From Victivallales bacterium (GTDB lineage Bacteria; Verrucomicrobiota; Lentisphaeria; Victivallales; JAADHT01), in the NCBI GenBank assembly GCA_016930955.1, contig JAFGFR010000185.1:1-16114 (forward strand): 16,114 nt of DNA, written 5' to 3'. Both the position numbers and the translations under genes were made by a program. Shown here piece by piece: positions 6,759 through 14,127 of this stretch (within the stretch, counting starts at the first letter, position 1; each line of letters opens with the position of its first letter). The notes below the pieces were generated by a model. The model did not search any database and was not told the DNA's origin. It saw nothing but the letters and a program-made list of their open reading frames with translations.

Positions 6759-7558
6759 AGAGCCGATTGCATAACAACTCGTGCTTGTGCGGCCTGCCAT
6801 TTTGGATGCGCGGCCAAGCCGATGCGGAAGTGGGCATGCTTGTCTGTTCTGTCCAGGCCGCTCCAGCGTGGCATTTGCGCCAAAAGGGTTTGCCGCCCAC
6901 ATGTTTGGGTCGGAGTCACATCAGATGGTGCCTCCAAAGCGGTTCACGCGGAGTTTTGAAATCGGCTCTGAAAACTATCTACACGCTTCTGGTGTTTGGT
7001 TTCTCTGTTGTTGCTGTTGCGCAGAAGTCCGCCGAGGATATCGGGGCGAAAATCAAGGCCAGCGGGATCAGGGTGCCTGTTTACCAGGAGGGCCGGGACA
7101 TCCCGCTTCTCGTGTTGACCAGCGAAGAGGCAAGGCCTATAGGCGTCAGATTTGAGATGAGAGGTGTCAGGCTCGTTTGGTTGGGCGACTCTGTCCAGGA
7201 CATACGTGGCACGGTAAAGACTCCGGTTGCGGTATTCGACCAGTCGACAAGCACTGTTGCCGGTGGCGAGAGGATAACCTACGAGTCCGCTGAGATTGAT
7301 GTCGAAGGCATTGGCTTCGATATAGACATCGCGGAAAAGGTTTTGCATGTCAGAAGCCACGTCGTCGTGACGATCAAGGGTGACCTTTCATCAGCCAAAC
7401 AGGCGAGGGAGGCGCGCGGGAAGGCTGGAAAGGGCGGCGCGTTGACCTTGAAGCCACCCGCGGTGAAGGATCCCTCTGTGGAGGAGCCCGACGGCCTGGG
7501 TGAGTTCCTGCAGGAATTGAGAAAAAGCAACCCCGAAACAAAAGACAATGACGAGTGA
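6725..7558 (+). CDS. lptC: LptC-like LPS export protein with repeat-encoded N-terminal insertion
   Basis: LptC is the membrane-anchored periplasmic component that takes LPS from the LptB2FG transporter and passes it to LptA. The assignment rests on position (kdsC-X-lptA-lptB) and on the beta-rich region with RFEMRGVRLVWL, AGGERITYESAEIDVEGIGFD and VRSHVVVTI. A hydrophobic anchor or signal lies near residues 84-99 (TIYTLLVFGFSVVAVA, then Q). The frame is open from GTG 6725, which has AAGGAG 8 bases upstream. Residues about 12-82 are encoded by an inserted repeat (6760-6968) plus its target duplication, 71 codons in frame. Deleting the insert leaves MESGGRKISWLK joined directly to TIYTLLVFGF, a compact signal/anchor. 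In today's sequence translation could also begin inside the element, for example at ATG 6836 (GGAAG upstream) or TTG 6956. The C-terminus is charged. The stop overlaps the next start. Confidence 0.78.
   Translation: MESGGRKISWLKSRLHNNSCLCGLPFWMRGQADAEVGMLVCSVQAAPAWHLRQKGLPPTCLGRSHIRWCLQSGSRGVLKSALKTIYTLLVFGFSVVAVAQKSAEDIGAKIKASGIRVPVYQEGRDIPLLVLTSEEARPIGVRFEMRGVRLVWLGDSVQDIRGTVKTPVAVFDQSTSTVAGGERITYESAEIDVEGIGFDIDIAEKVLHVRSHVVVTIKGDLSSAKQAREARGKAGKGGALTLKPPAVKDPSVEEPDGLGEFLQELRKSNPETKDNDE
6760..6968 (+). mobile_element. copy B of the MITE-like repeat, inserted in lptC
   Basis: This 209-bp copy starts GAGCCGATTGCATAAC and ends GTTTTGAAATCGGCTC, imperfect terminal inverted repeats with 14 of 16 matching. 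It is flanked by TGAA at 6756-6759 and TGAA at 6969-6972. Compared with the 281-bp copy at 11839 it lacks roughly 70 bases of the right half, including the internal hairpin, and is more diverged. It therefore looks older. Element plus one TGAA is 213 bp, a multiple of three, with no stop in the lptC frame. Confidence 0.85.
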
Positions 7559-8139
7559 AAAAAACTGAAATGAAGAAATTTAAAGGAATATTTGTCGCCG
7601 GCAAGCTGTCCCTAGCCATTTTTCTGTGTGTTTTCATGGCTTTCAGCGGCAAGGCGCAATTTTTCTCCTCGCATGCCAAGTCATCCAAGAGGAACCCCGA
7701 CATTCCGACGGTGGTGAAGGCGGAGACCATGGATCTTGACATATCGAAGAATGTTGCCGTGTTCACTGGGAATGTCCAGGTTGACGATGCCGACATGCAG
7801 ATTTTCTGCCACAAGTTGATTATAAACTTCGAGGGGGAGGGGGAGTTCGACGAGGAGAATACCAACCGGAGCGTCAAGGACATCATCTGCCTCAAAAACG
7901 TTGTAATCATCCGTAAGCTGGGCGAGGTCGACAGCAAGGAAGGCGAGCAGAAGGCCCTTGCCGGCAAGGCGGTCTATGATGTGAAGTCAGGCAAGATAAC
8001 GCTTACCGAGGATCCCGAGCTCAGGCGTGGCGAGGATCTTATCAAGGGAAGGGTCATACAATTCTGGATCGACTCCGAGAGGCTAAATGTCGAAGGTTCC
8101 ACCGAGCTGCGGATAAGATCGAACCCGAGCACGAAATGA
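7555..8139 (+). CDS. lptA: LptA-like periplasmic LPS transport protein (OstA fold)
   Basis: LptA forms the periplasmic bridge of the LPS export machine. The 194-residue protein has a Lys-rich start, a hydrophobic signal sequence (LAIFLCVFMAFSGKAQ), and a beta-jellyroll-like repeat pattern. VVKAETMDLD then NVAVFTGNVQVDDADMQIFCHKL matches the OstA/LptA core, and ALAGKAVYDVKSGKITLTEDPEL and LIKGRVIQFWIDSERLNVEG form the second half. The start is GTG at 7555, overlapping the lptC stop as GTGA, or ATG at 7570, which gives MKKFKGIF. Close coupling to lptC and lptB supports the role. Confidence 0.85.
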   Translation: MKKTEMKKFKGIFVAGKLSLAIFLCVFMAFSGKAQFFSSHAKSSKRNPDIPTVVKAETMDLDISKNVAVFTGNVQVDDADMQIFCHKLIINFEGEGEFDEENTNRSVKDIICLKNVVIIRKLGEVDSKEGEQKALAGKAVYDVKSGKITLTEDPELRRGEDLIKGRVIQFWIDSERLNVEGSTELRIRSNPSTK

Positions 8140-8149
8140 AAGGGCGGAA

Positions 8150-8890
8150 ATGAGCAGTGCTGAAAAGGATGTCCTTCTTGTGGCAAAAGACCTAGTCAAG
8201 GCCTACCACGGGAAGAGAGTGGTGAATGGTGTCACGATGAATGTCTCGCGCAGCGAGGTCGTTGGTCTTCTCGGCCCCAACGGGGCTGGCAAGACGACCA
8301 GTTTCTACATGATCATGGGGCTGATCCGTCCGGACTCGGGAAGCATCTTTTTCGAGGGCGAGGATGTCTCGCACATCCCGATGTTCAAGAGGGCGAGGAG
8401 AGGAATGGGCTATTTGGCCCAGGAGCCTTCCATCTTCAGGAAGCTTACCGTCAGGGAGAACATCATGGCCATACTCGAGACCATGGAGATGTCTTCGAGA
8501 GACAGGCGGGATCGCTGCGACCAGCTCCTCGGGGAGCTGGAGCTGACATCATTGAGCAAGCAGAAGGCGATGACGTTGAGCGGGGGTGAGCGCAGAAGGC
8601 TCGAGATCACCCGCGCGCTTGTCACAAACCCCTCCTTCATCATGCTTGACGAGCCTTTCAGCGGTGTCGATCCCATCGCTGTATATGATGTCCAGCAGAT
8701 TATTTCCCAGCTCAAGGAGCGTAATCTTGGAATACTCATCACTGACCACAACGTCAGGGAGACTCTATCATGCGTTGACCGTGCCTATCTCATGTGCGAG
8801 GGCAGCATCGTATGCGAGGGGCCCAGCGACTTCTTGGTCAATGACGAGAAGGCCAGGGAGGTGTATCTCGGGCCTAAGTTTGTAATGTGA
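8150..8890 (+). CDS. lptB: LPS export ABC transporter ATPase LptB
   Basis: This cytoplasmic ATPase powers LPS extraction with the LptF/LptG permeases, which are not in this window. The 246 residues include Walker A GPNGAGKTT (42-50), the Q-loop YLAQEPSIFRKLTV, the signature LSGGERRR, Walker B IMLDEPFSGVDP, and the H-loop ITDHNV. The stretches SFYMIMGLIRPDSG and EPSIFRKLTVRENI are characteristic of LptB among ABC ATPases. It starts 10 bases after lptA with GGGCGG upstream. The C-terminus REVYLGPKFVM is also family-typical. Confidence 0.96.
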   Translation: MSSAEKDVLLVAKDLVKAYHGKRVVNGVTMNVSRSEVVGLLGPNGAGKTTSFYMIMGLIRPDSGSIFFEGEDVSHIPMFKRARRGMGYLAQEPSIFRKLTVRENIMAILETMEMSSRDRRDRCDQLLGELELTSLSKQKAMTLSGGERRRLEITRALVTNPSFIMLDEPFSGVDPIAVYDVQQIISQLKERNLGILITDHNVRETLSCVDRAYLMCEGSIVCEGPSDFLVNDEKAREVYLGPKFVM

Positions 8891-8954
8891 GACACGGTAA
8901 TTTCCCGATAAATTGTTTAAGAAACCAAAGAAAGAAAAAGAAGGAGGATCGCGC

Positions 8955-9326
8955 ATGTCAATCATCATCAGCGGAAGGCACTTCTCTGTATCCGAGGAAA
9001 TGAAGGCCTACACGGAAAGCAGGATCCAGCCGTTTTTGAACGACAGGTACAAGATCAGCAGTGTAAGGGTTATCCTCGAGTTGGAAAAGAACCGCCACAA
9101 GGCGGAGATCATTGTCCATGCCAAGAACTGCGAGTTCGAGGCCGACTGCGAGTCCATGGACATGTACGAGTCAATAGACCTTGCCGTGGCTAAGATTGGG
9201 AAGCAGATAAACAAGCACTTTGACAAGAAGCAGGATCACCACAAGGCGGAGCCGCTCCGCGATGTGAGCTCGCCGGAGGAGGAGGAAGATGAAGAGGCCG
9301 CTCTGGAGCAGTCACCAGGAGCGTGA
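8955..9326 (+). CDS. hpf: ribosome hibernation promoting factor, short form
   Basis: HPF binds the 30S decoding centre in stationary phase and inactivates ribosomes. The 123-residue protein starts MSIIISGRHFSVSEEMKAY and has the RIQPFLNDRYKISSVRVILE, EIIVHAKNCEFEADCES and MDMYESIDLAVAKIGKQINKH blocks of the S30AE family. It lacks the C-terminal dimerisation domain of long HPF. Instead it has a short acidic tail (SSPEEEEDEEAA). AAGGAGGATCGCGC precedes the ATG. It follows lptB by 64 bases, as in enterobacteria but without rpoN between them. Its last 38 bases overlap the next gene. Confidence 0.92.
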   Translation: MSIIISGRHFSVSEEMKAYTESRIQPFLNDRYKISSVRVILELEKNRHKAEIIVHAKNCEFEADCESMDMYESIDLAVAKIGKQINKHFDKKQDHHKAEPLRDVSSPEEEEDEEAALEQSPGA

Positions 9327-9789
9327 CAAGTGGCTTCTGGCAGCTCCTGATAAGTTGCTTGCCGACTGTGTTTTATCTGAATTTCAGGCATCCGGGCCTG
9401 GAGGGCAGAAGCGCAACCGGAAGTACTCTGCGGTGCGCCTGCGTCATACCCCTTCCGGGATCGAGTCGGTCTCTGTTGCGGGGCGTTCACAGATCGCAAA
9501 TAAGCGTGATGCGCTGGAAAAGCTCCGTCGGCGCATAGCACTTCACATCAGGTCGACGGAAAAGCCGCGAATGCCGGAACGGTTCGACATATCGACGCGA
9601 AATCCGCAATACCCGATGTTTCTGGCATCGCTTTTCGACACTCTTTGCTCTTGCGGATTCCGTTTCAAAGATTCGGCGGAAATCATCGGGGTAACACCGT
9701 CTGTCCTCACAAGAAAACTTAAAAAAGACCCCGAGGCATGGCAGCTGGCACAACAGTGGGGAAGAGCGCTCAGCGAAGAAGGCCGATGA
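9289..9789 (+). CDS. RF-1-domain release-factor-like protein
   Basis: The 166-residue protein has a peptidyl-tRNA-hydrolysing GGQ motif (residues 38-40) in the context FQASGPGGQKRNRKYSAVRL, then RHTPSGI, as in class I release factors and the rescue factor ArfB. The codon-recognition domains of RF1/RF2 are absent. In place of ArfB's basic tail, the last 60 residues form a helix-turn-helix-like segment (FKDSAEIIGVTPSVLTRKLK) ending in DPEAWQLAQQWGRA. Similar stand-alone proteins are common in PVC bacteria. It probably releases peptides from stalled ribosomes, by inference. The ATG has GGAGGAGGAGGAAG directly upstream and lies inside hpf. Arg codons are mostly CGN, unlike the AGG/AGA-rich kds and lpt genes. 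Confidence 0.85.
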   Translation: MKRPLWSSHQERDKWLLAAPDKLLADCVLSEFQASGPGGQKRNRKYSAVRLRHTPSGIESVSVAGRSQIANKRDALEKLRRRIALHIRSTEKPRMPERFDISTRNPQYPMFLASLFDTLCSCGFRFKDSAEIIGVTPSVLTRKLKKDPEAWQLAQQWGRALSEEGR

Positions 9790-9819
9790 TATTGTTTTTC
9801 ATCTTAATGGAGGTTGAAG

Positions 9820-11805
9820 ATGGAACTGTCTGGCAAATGGGTCATGTGGTGGTGTTGTCGGAGATATCTGGTGTCGTATGGTTTTACGCTGGCATTGGCG
9901 CTGGTATTTGGTGTAGGTTGCGACCGTCCGAAAGCTGGTCAAGTGACGACGGTTGGCTCAGACGGTAAAACTACCGCTGTTGTCGAGACGGCGGCGGCGA
10001 AACCGCCGGAGGCACCGGCTCCGGTGACGGTGTTTGTGGAGAATGGCTCGCAGCATCCCTGCCGGGTCTTGATTGACGGTGCCGACCAGGGGAATTGGCC
10101 TCCTTTCAGCCATCGTCAGGTCGAGACGATGTCTGGAGCACGGGTATTTGTTTTCACCTCCGAGGGCAAACAGCTTGAACAGATTGAGGCTCAACTTCCA
10201 GTAGGCATTACAAGTGTTGTTAACCTGTTGGGCAAAACCGACTTCTGTCGGCACGAGGTGAGTTATTCGACAGTTCTGCTCACCGACAAACCGCCGAAGG
10301 ATATATTTTTCAAGGGGCAACGGGTTTTCCAGGCTATAGTTGACTACAGTCTTGACCAGAAGTTGCCTAAGAACATCAGCATCACTATCAGCGACCCTTC
10401 ACGGGTGGTCGAGACCCGTCGTGCGAAGCTTTTCAAGCTACTCCCTGACGTTGTCCCGCCAGGTTTGGCTCTGGCTGTTCTTACCAACTGCCGCAACGCC
10501 TATGACGACAAGGCACTGGCGGCGGCGGTCGAGGCTCTTGCTTCGGCACCGCCAGACGAGGCAGGCGCAAAGGCACTGCTCGATGTGTTGATAAATGAAT
10601 TGAAACCATTGAGCGCAAATGCATTCCGGGCTTTGGAGAAAAGAGGGCAGGCTGCGGCTGTGGCCGATGTCTATCCTGATTTGTCGGAGGATTTGCGCGG
10701 TATGGTTTCGTTTGTGATCGAAAATTCTGCCACGCGTGGCGACAGGAAGCTTAATGCCAAAACTTTACAACTGGCCTTGCTTGCTGCTCGCGACCCAGTG
10801 CCGGAGATCCGTGAAAAATCATTGATTGCCTTGGCGGCATGTTCGCTGGACAATGCGGAGGTGCGGCGGGAAATCGCCAAAACCCTCGACAACGACCCGA
10901 GTCTTGGCCTCCGTGCGCGTCTGGAGACCCGAGTTTCAAATTCTGTGTCGCCGTCTGTGCGTCAATTGAGAACCTCAGCTGAAATAACTGCGGCTTTGTC
11001 CAAGTCCTGGTGCGAGCCGCTCACGCGGGAATTGCTGAAAAAAGGTGCTGCCCTTCAGCGGAGGGAGAAGGGGGAACTGATTGAGTCGCTGTCAATGAAC
11101 TTTCCCTGTTGGCCGGATGCCAAAGCCCGAGAATGGCTTGTCCGAGAGGTTTTTGTCTTGGGAAAGAACGAGGAAATACTGGAATTATGCAGTAGGGCGG
11201 CGGGAGACCCGAAGGCGAATGTCAGAGCCGCCGCCATCAGCCTCGCGCACCGGCAAAGGGTTTCTGTCGAGGATCTTGAAAAACGTGTCAAATCCGAGCG
11301 TTCGCCCGAGTCGCGAGCCCTGTTGCAACGTGAGCTGGACGAGATTAACATGCCATTCTATGTCTCCAAACTTAACCGTAACCCGGCAGAAAGGCAGGCG
11401 GCGGTAAAGGCCCTTGAGCAGTTGGTTCGCCAGGCTCATCCCGAGATCGGCTGGGAGGCACTGAGACGCTTGGCGGAAAATCAAGGTCAGCCGAAAATTG
11501 ATCTCGCGCCGCTTGCCTTGGCGTTGTGGCCAAGATTGCGCGACCCGGGACATCAGGCGAATGTCATACAATGGCTGCCGGAGACAGGCAGTTCCTCCCT
11601 TGCTGCCTTGGATCAGGCACTAAAGTCGCCCGTCGGCAATGTCCGTAAACAGGCGTTTTTGCGGCTGAGCGAGTTGGTGCGAGAAGGTAAACAACCGGGA
11701 GGGAACGAGATACTTCGTCGTGCCGCCGATACCGAACGGGATCCCGACACCAGGGAAAAAATGACCAAAGCCTTGAATCTGATTGAAGCTGTGAAATCTC
11801 AGTAG
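9820..11805 (+). CDS. putative lipoprotein with HEAT-like repeats
   Basis: The 661-residue protein has a short positively charged N-terminus, a hydrophobic core (FTLALALVFGVGC), and Cys34 as a possible lipidation site. The lipobox is imperfect. Residues 35-70 are a Pro/Ala/Thr linker. A beta-rich domain follows (TVFVENGSQHPCRVLIDG, ending near residue 150). The rest, about 450 residues, is alpha-helical with HEAT-like units such as DPVPEIREKSLIALAACS, DPKANVRAAAISLAHR and SPVGNVRKQAFLRLSEL. It is likely a periplasmic or outer-membrane scaffold; no enzymatic motif is seen. The ATG has GGAGG 6 bases upstream. Arg codons are mainly CGT/CGG/CGC rather than AGG. A weak stem (CCTGAAGG to CTTTAGG) follows the stop, without a T-run. 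Confidence 0.75.
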   Translation: MELSGKWVMWWCCRRYLVSYGFTLALALVFGVGCDRPKAGQVTTVGSDGKTTAVVETAAAKPPEAPAPVTVFVENGSQHPCRVLIDGADQGNWPPFSHRQVETMSGARVFVFTSEGKQLEQIEAQLPVGITSVVNLLGKTDFCRHEVSYSTVLLTDKPPKDIFFKGQRVFQAIVDYSLDQKLPKNISITISDPSRVVETRRAKLFKLLPDVVPPGLALAVLTNCRNAYDDKALAAAVEALASAPPDEAGAKALLDVLINELKPLSANAFRALEKRGQAAAVADVYPDLSEDLRGMVSFVIENSATRGDRKLNAKTLQLALLAARDPVPEIREKSLIALAACSLDNAEVRREIAKTLDNDPSLGLRARLETRVSNSVSPSVRQLRTSAEITAALSKSWCEPLTRELLKKGAALQRREKGELIESLSMNFPCWPDAKAREWLVREVFVLGKNEEILELCSRAAGDPKANVRAAAISLAHRQRVSVEDLEKRVKSERSPESRALLQRELDEINMPFYVSKLNRNPAERQAAVKALEQLVRQAHPEIGWEALRRLAENQGQPKIDLAPLALALWPRLRDPGHQANVIQWLPETGSSSLAALDQALKSPVGNVRKQAFLRLSELVREGKQPGGNEILRRAADTERDPDTREKMTKALNLIEAVKSQ

Positions 11806-11838
11806 CGATAGGGAGAATTCCTGAAGGCAATGCTTTAG

Positions 11839-12119
11839 GAGCCAATTTCAAAACAACCCGTGGCCGCGCAACCCGCCATTTTGGATGCGGGGCCACACCG
11901 ATGCGGGAGCTGGCATACCTGTATAGTCTGTCCCGACCGCCACGGCGTGGCATTCGTGCCAAAAGAGCTTGCCGCCCAAAGGGTTGGGGTGGAGGTGCGG
12001 AATGCGCCACGGCGAAATGGCGGGCACAGACAGCTTAAGGTATGCACCGGCCATTTCGCCGCATCGTCTGCCGCGCCTGCGCTCCCAACGCAGTTCACGC
12101 GGAGTTTTGAAATTGGTTC
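11839..12119 (+). mobile_element. copy C, complete MITE-like repeat
   Basis: This 281-bp element begins GAGCCAATTTCAAAAC and ends GTTTTGAAATTGGTTC, 16-bp terminal inverted repeats with one mismatch. It is flanked by TTAG (11835-11838) and TTAG (12120-12123). No transposase gene is inside. Internally there is a perfect 11-bp inverted repeat. It fills almost the whole gap between the convergent HEAT-protein and kinase genes. No other gene lies in 11806-12147. Open frames on its minus strand are repeated in copy D but broken in copy B, so I do not call them genes. Confidence 0.88.
12011..12060. repeat. internal hairpin of copy C
   Basis: GGCGAAATGGC (12011-12021) and GCCATTTCGCC (12050-12060) are perfect reverse complements around 28 bases. 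Copy D keeps it with one base changed in the left arm (GGCAAAATGGC). Copy B lacks this segment. It could act as a transcript stabiliser or weak bidirectional terminator between the convergent genes, but there is no T-run. Confidence 0.7.
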
Positions 12120-12147
12120 TTAGAATATTTGTTTTTGTGTCGGCAGG

Positions 12148-13893
12148 TCAGTTGGTTTCGGGTTCGAGAAAGACGACGTTGTTGATGTAGAGCATAACAA
12201 GGCCAGTGGAATATGGCTTGTAGTTGTAGACGTTGCCTTTGAATCTGATGTTCTCGCCTAGCTTGAGATTGCTGGCTGTGTCCCTGTCGGGAGTCACGAG
12301 TATTGCGTTGAAACCTTTATGGATCATGCGGTTGGGGCATGCGACGTGGAGTTCCGCCTTTCCCCAACCTCCCTTGACGTTCACGAGCTTTCCGACAAAC
12401 GAAATCTCCTGCCCTCTGACTTTTTTCCAGTGCTCCTGTACGGAGAGTTTGGTGTTTTTTGTCAGGTCGAGGTTGTCGGCGAACTCGCGGAATGCATTTT
12501 CGAGCGGATCTGGAGGAGCGGGGGGGATTACACGGGGAGTGACAGTAGTCCCAGTAGTCTGAGTGCCATGCGCGGACTCGACTGTTGGCTGCCGCGATGC
12601 TGTCTCGTCGGGAGGCTCTGTGGATCCAGTCGGCATGCTTGGTGTCGGGGTCTCGAGTATCCTGCTCTCGACTAGTGTCTGCGGTGGTTGTGCCGGGACA
12701 TGTCGAGTGGAGTCCTCCGATTTTTTTGGAGCGAAGAAAATCATGTAGCATGCCAGGCCTGCAGCCAAAGGTATTCCGGCTATTATCAGCAAAGCTGCGG
12801 CGATTGCAATGATTTTCAGTCCGGTCGACTTTGTTTTCGGAAGAGCCTGATCGGGAGTTTTCATCATTGCCTTGGCATCCTTGGCCATCGAGTTCTGCTT
12901 CTGGACGGTTGACCCGTGACCCGGGACGGGGGTGGCGGGATCTTTGCCTGCAAGGACTAGGTCTATGTCCTTGAGCAGCGTCTGCCAGCTCTGCTGGCGC
13001 TCGACCTTTTTCTTTGCCATCATTATCTCGATCAGCTTGGTGCACTGGGTGGTGATTTTCGGATTGCGCATGCGCGGAGACTCGAAGCTGTCGTTGATAT
13101 GCTTCATGATGATCGCCATTGCGGTGGTCGCATAATAGGGCACGTTTCCGGTGAGCATGTGGTAGAGGGTGGTGCCCAGGGAGTAGATGTCGGAGCGGAA
13201 ATCCATGTCTTTGTCGGCGATGGCCTGTTCGGGGCTCATGTAGTAGGGTGTGCCCACGACCGTCCCGGTCATAGTGAGAGATGAGTCCTCTTTGGTGCTT
13301 TTGGAAATCCCCAGATCCAACAACATCGGGGTGCCCTTTTTATCTATTATGATGTTTGCGGGCTTGATGTCGCGGTGTATAATCTGGAACTCTTCCCATG
13401 CGTATTGGAGAGCTGATGCTATTGCCCGGATGATCTTCAGGGCATCCTTCTCGTCATATACCTCATCCTTTTCAAGCCTCGAAGCGATGGTGTCGCCGTT
13501 GACATATGAGATGGCGAGGTAGTACATGCCCTTGTCGAGGCCGGCATAGAATGCGGTGACGATATTGGGGTGTGAGAGTTTGGCGGAGTTTTTTGCCTCT
13601 TTCATGAATCTTTCGGTGAAGCTCTTGTCGGAGGACAGTTTTGGGCAAAGGACTTTGAGTGCGACTTTCCTGTCCATGGACTGCTGATGTGCTAGCCAGA
13701 CTTCACCTGACGCCCCGCTGCCGAGGCGCTCGAGCAATTTGAAGTCGCCATAGACACTATCCTTTTCGAGCCCGGGGATAGGGACGACCACCTCTGCCTG
13801 GCATTCCGGGCAAACTGCAAGCTCGCCGCATAGGCTGTCGTCTGAAGCGATAGAATGCTCACAATGCGGACATTTGAAAACAATACCTGCCAT
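12148..13893 (-). CDS. membrane serine/threonine protein kinase with zinc ribbon and OB-like C-terminal domain
   Basis: The 581-residue protein has an N-terminal zinc ribbon (CPHC at 8-11, CPEC at 28-31). A Hanks-type kinase domain follows: glycine loop LGSGASGEV, Lys80, catalytic HRDIKPAN (173-180), DLG in place of DFG (193-195), GTPYYMSPEQ activation-loop end (214-223), and SDIYSLGTTLYHMLTG. A linker leads to one membrane helix near residues 360-385. A Pro/Thr-rich stalk comes next. The periplasmic C-terminus (KVRGQEISFVGKLVNVKGGWGK to the end) looks like an OB-fold. All key catalytic residues are present, so it should be active and could couple a periplasmic cue to cytoplasmic phosphorylation. 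The ATG at 13893 has GAGGG upstream and begins right at the zinc ribbon. Its stop lies about 25 bases from repeat copy C. Confidence 0.92.
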   Translation of the reverse strand: MAGIVFKCPHCEHSIASDDSLCGELAVCPECQAEVVVPIPGLEKDSVYGDFKLLERLGSGASGEVWLAHQQSMDRKVALKVLCPKLSSDKSFTERFMKEAKNSAKLSHPNIVTAFYAGLDKGMYYLAISYVNGDTIASRLEKDEVYDEKDALKIIRAIASALQYAWEEFQIIHRDIKPANIIIDKKGTPMLLDLGISKSTKEDSSLTMTGTVVGTPYYMSPEQAIADKDMDFRSDIYSLGTTLYHMLTGNVPYYATTAMAIIMKHINDSFESPRMRNPKITTQCTKLIEIMMAKKKVERQQSWQTLLKDIDLVLAGKDPATPVPGHGSTVQKQNSMAKDAKAMMKTPDQALPKTKSTGLKIIAIAAALLIIAGIPLAAGLACYMIFFAPKKSEDSTRHVPAQPPQTLVESRILETPTPSMPTGSTEPPDETASRQPTVESAHGTQTTGTTVTPRVIPPAPPDPLENAFREFADNLDLTKNTKLSVQEHWKKVRGQEISFVGKLVNVKGGWGKAELHVACPNRMIHKGFNAILVTPDRDTASNLKLGENIRFKGNVYNYKPYSTGLVMLYINNVVFLEPETN

Positions 13894-14032
13894 CTTTACC
13901 CTCTGGCTGAGAACTTGACCTTCATTGCCTGAAACTCTGCCGAATCTACATTGAAATCCGTCAGAATACAAAGGGACAAGTCAAAATTAAGGCAAAAAAT
14001 CGTCTAAACGGTCAAAAAGCATTGCGTTGACG

Positions 14033-14061
14033 TTGAATGGTCTTAATGGAGTCAATATATT
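14033..14061 (+). promoter_or_regulatory. sigma70-like promoter of proS
   Basis: TTGAAT (14033-14038), a 17-bp spacer and TATATT (14056-14061) form a good promoter. Its start point would be about 60 bases before the proS ATG. A second TTGAC-like -35 overlaps at 14027. The kinase promoter must lie in the same 234-bp divergent gap; TTGTAT/TAGATT on the minus strand is a weak candidate. There is no room for a T-box leader. Confidence 0.6.
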
Positions 14062-14127
14062 AGCCGGTCTGTCAGCAGGAGTCATGAAAGCGTAACATTT
14101 AATATTCACTTGGAGCTATGTCCAGAA

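Noticed and set aside
11835..12098. Minus-strand 87-residue open frame in repeat copy C, with a similar frame in copy D (starts MNCVGSAGAAD and MNRVGSAGAAD)
   Set aside because: Similarity follows from DNA repeat identity. The frame is not kept in copy B, has no ribosome binding site that I can see, and the residue make-up is that of translated GC-rich noncoding DNA.
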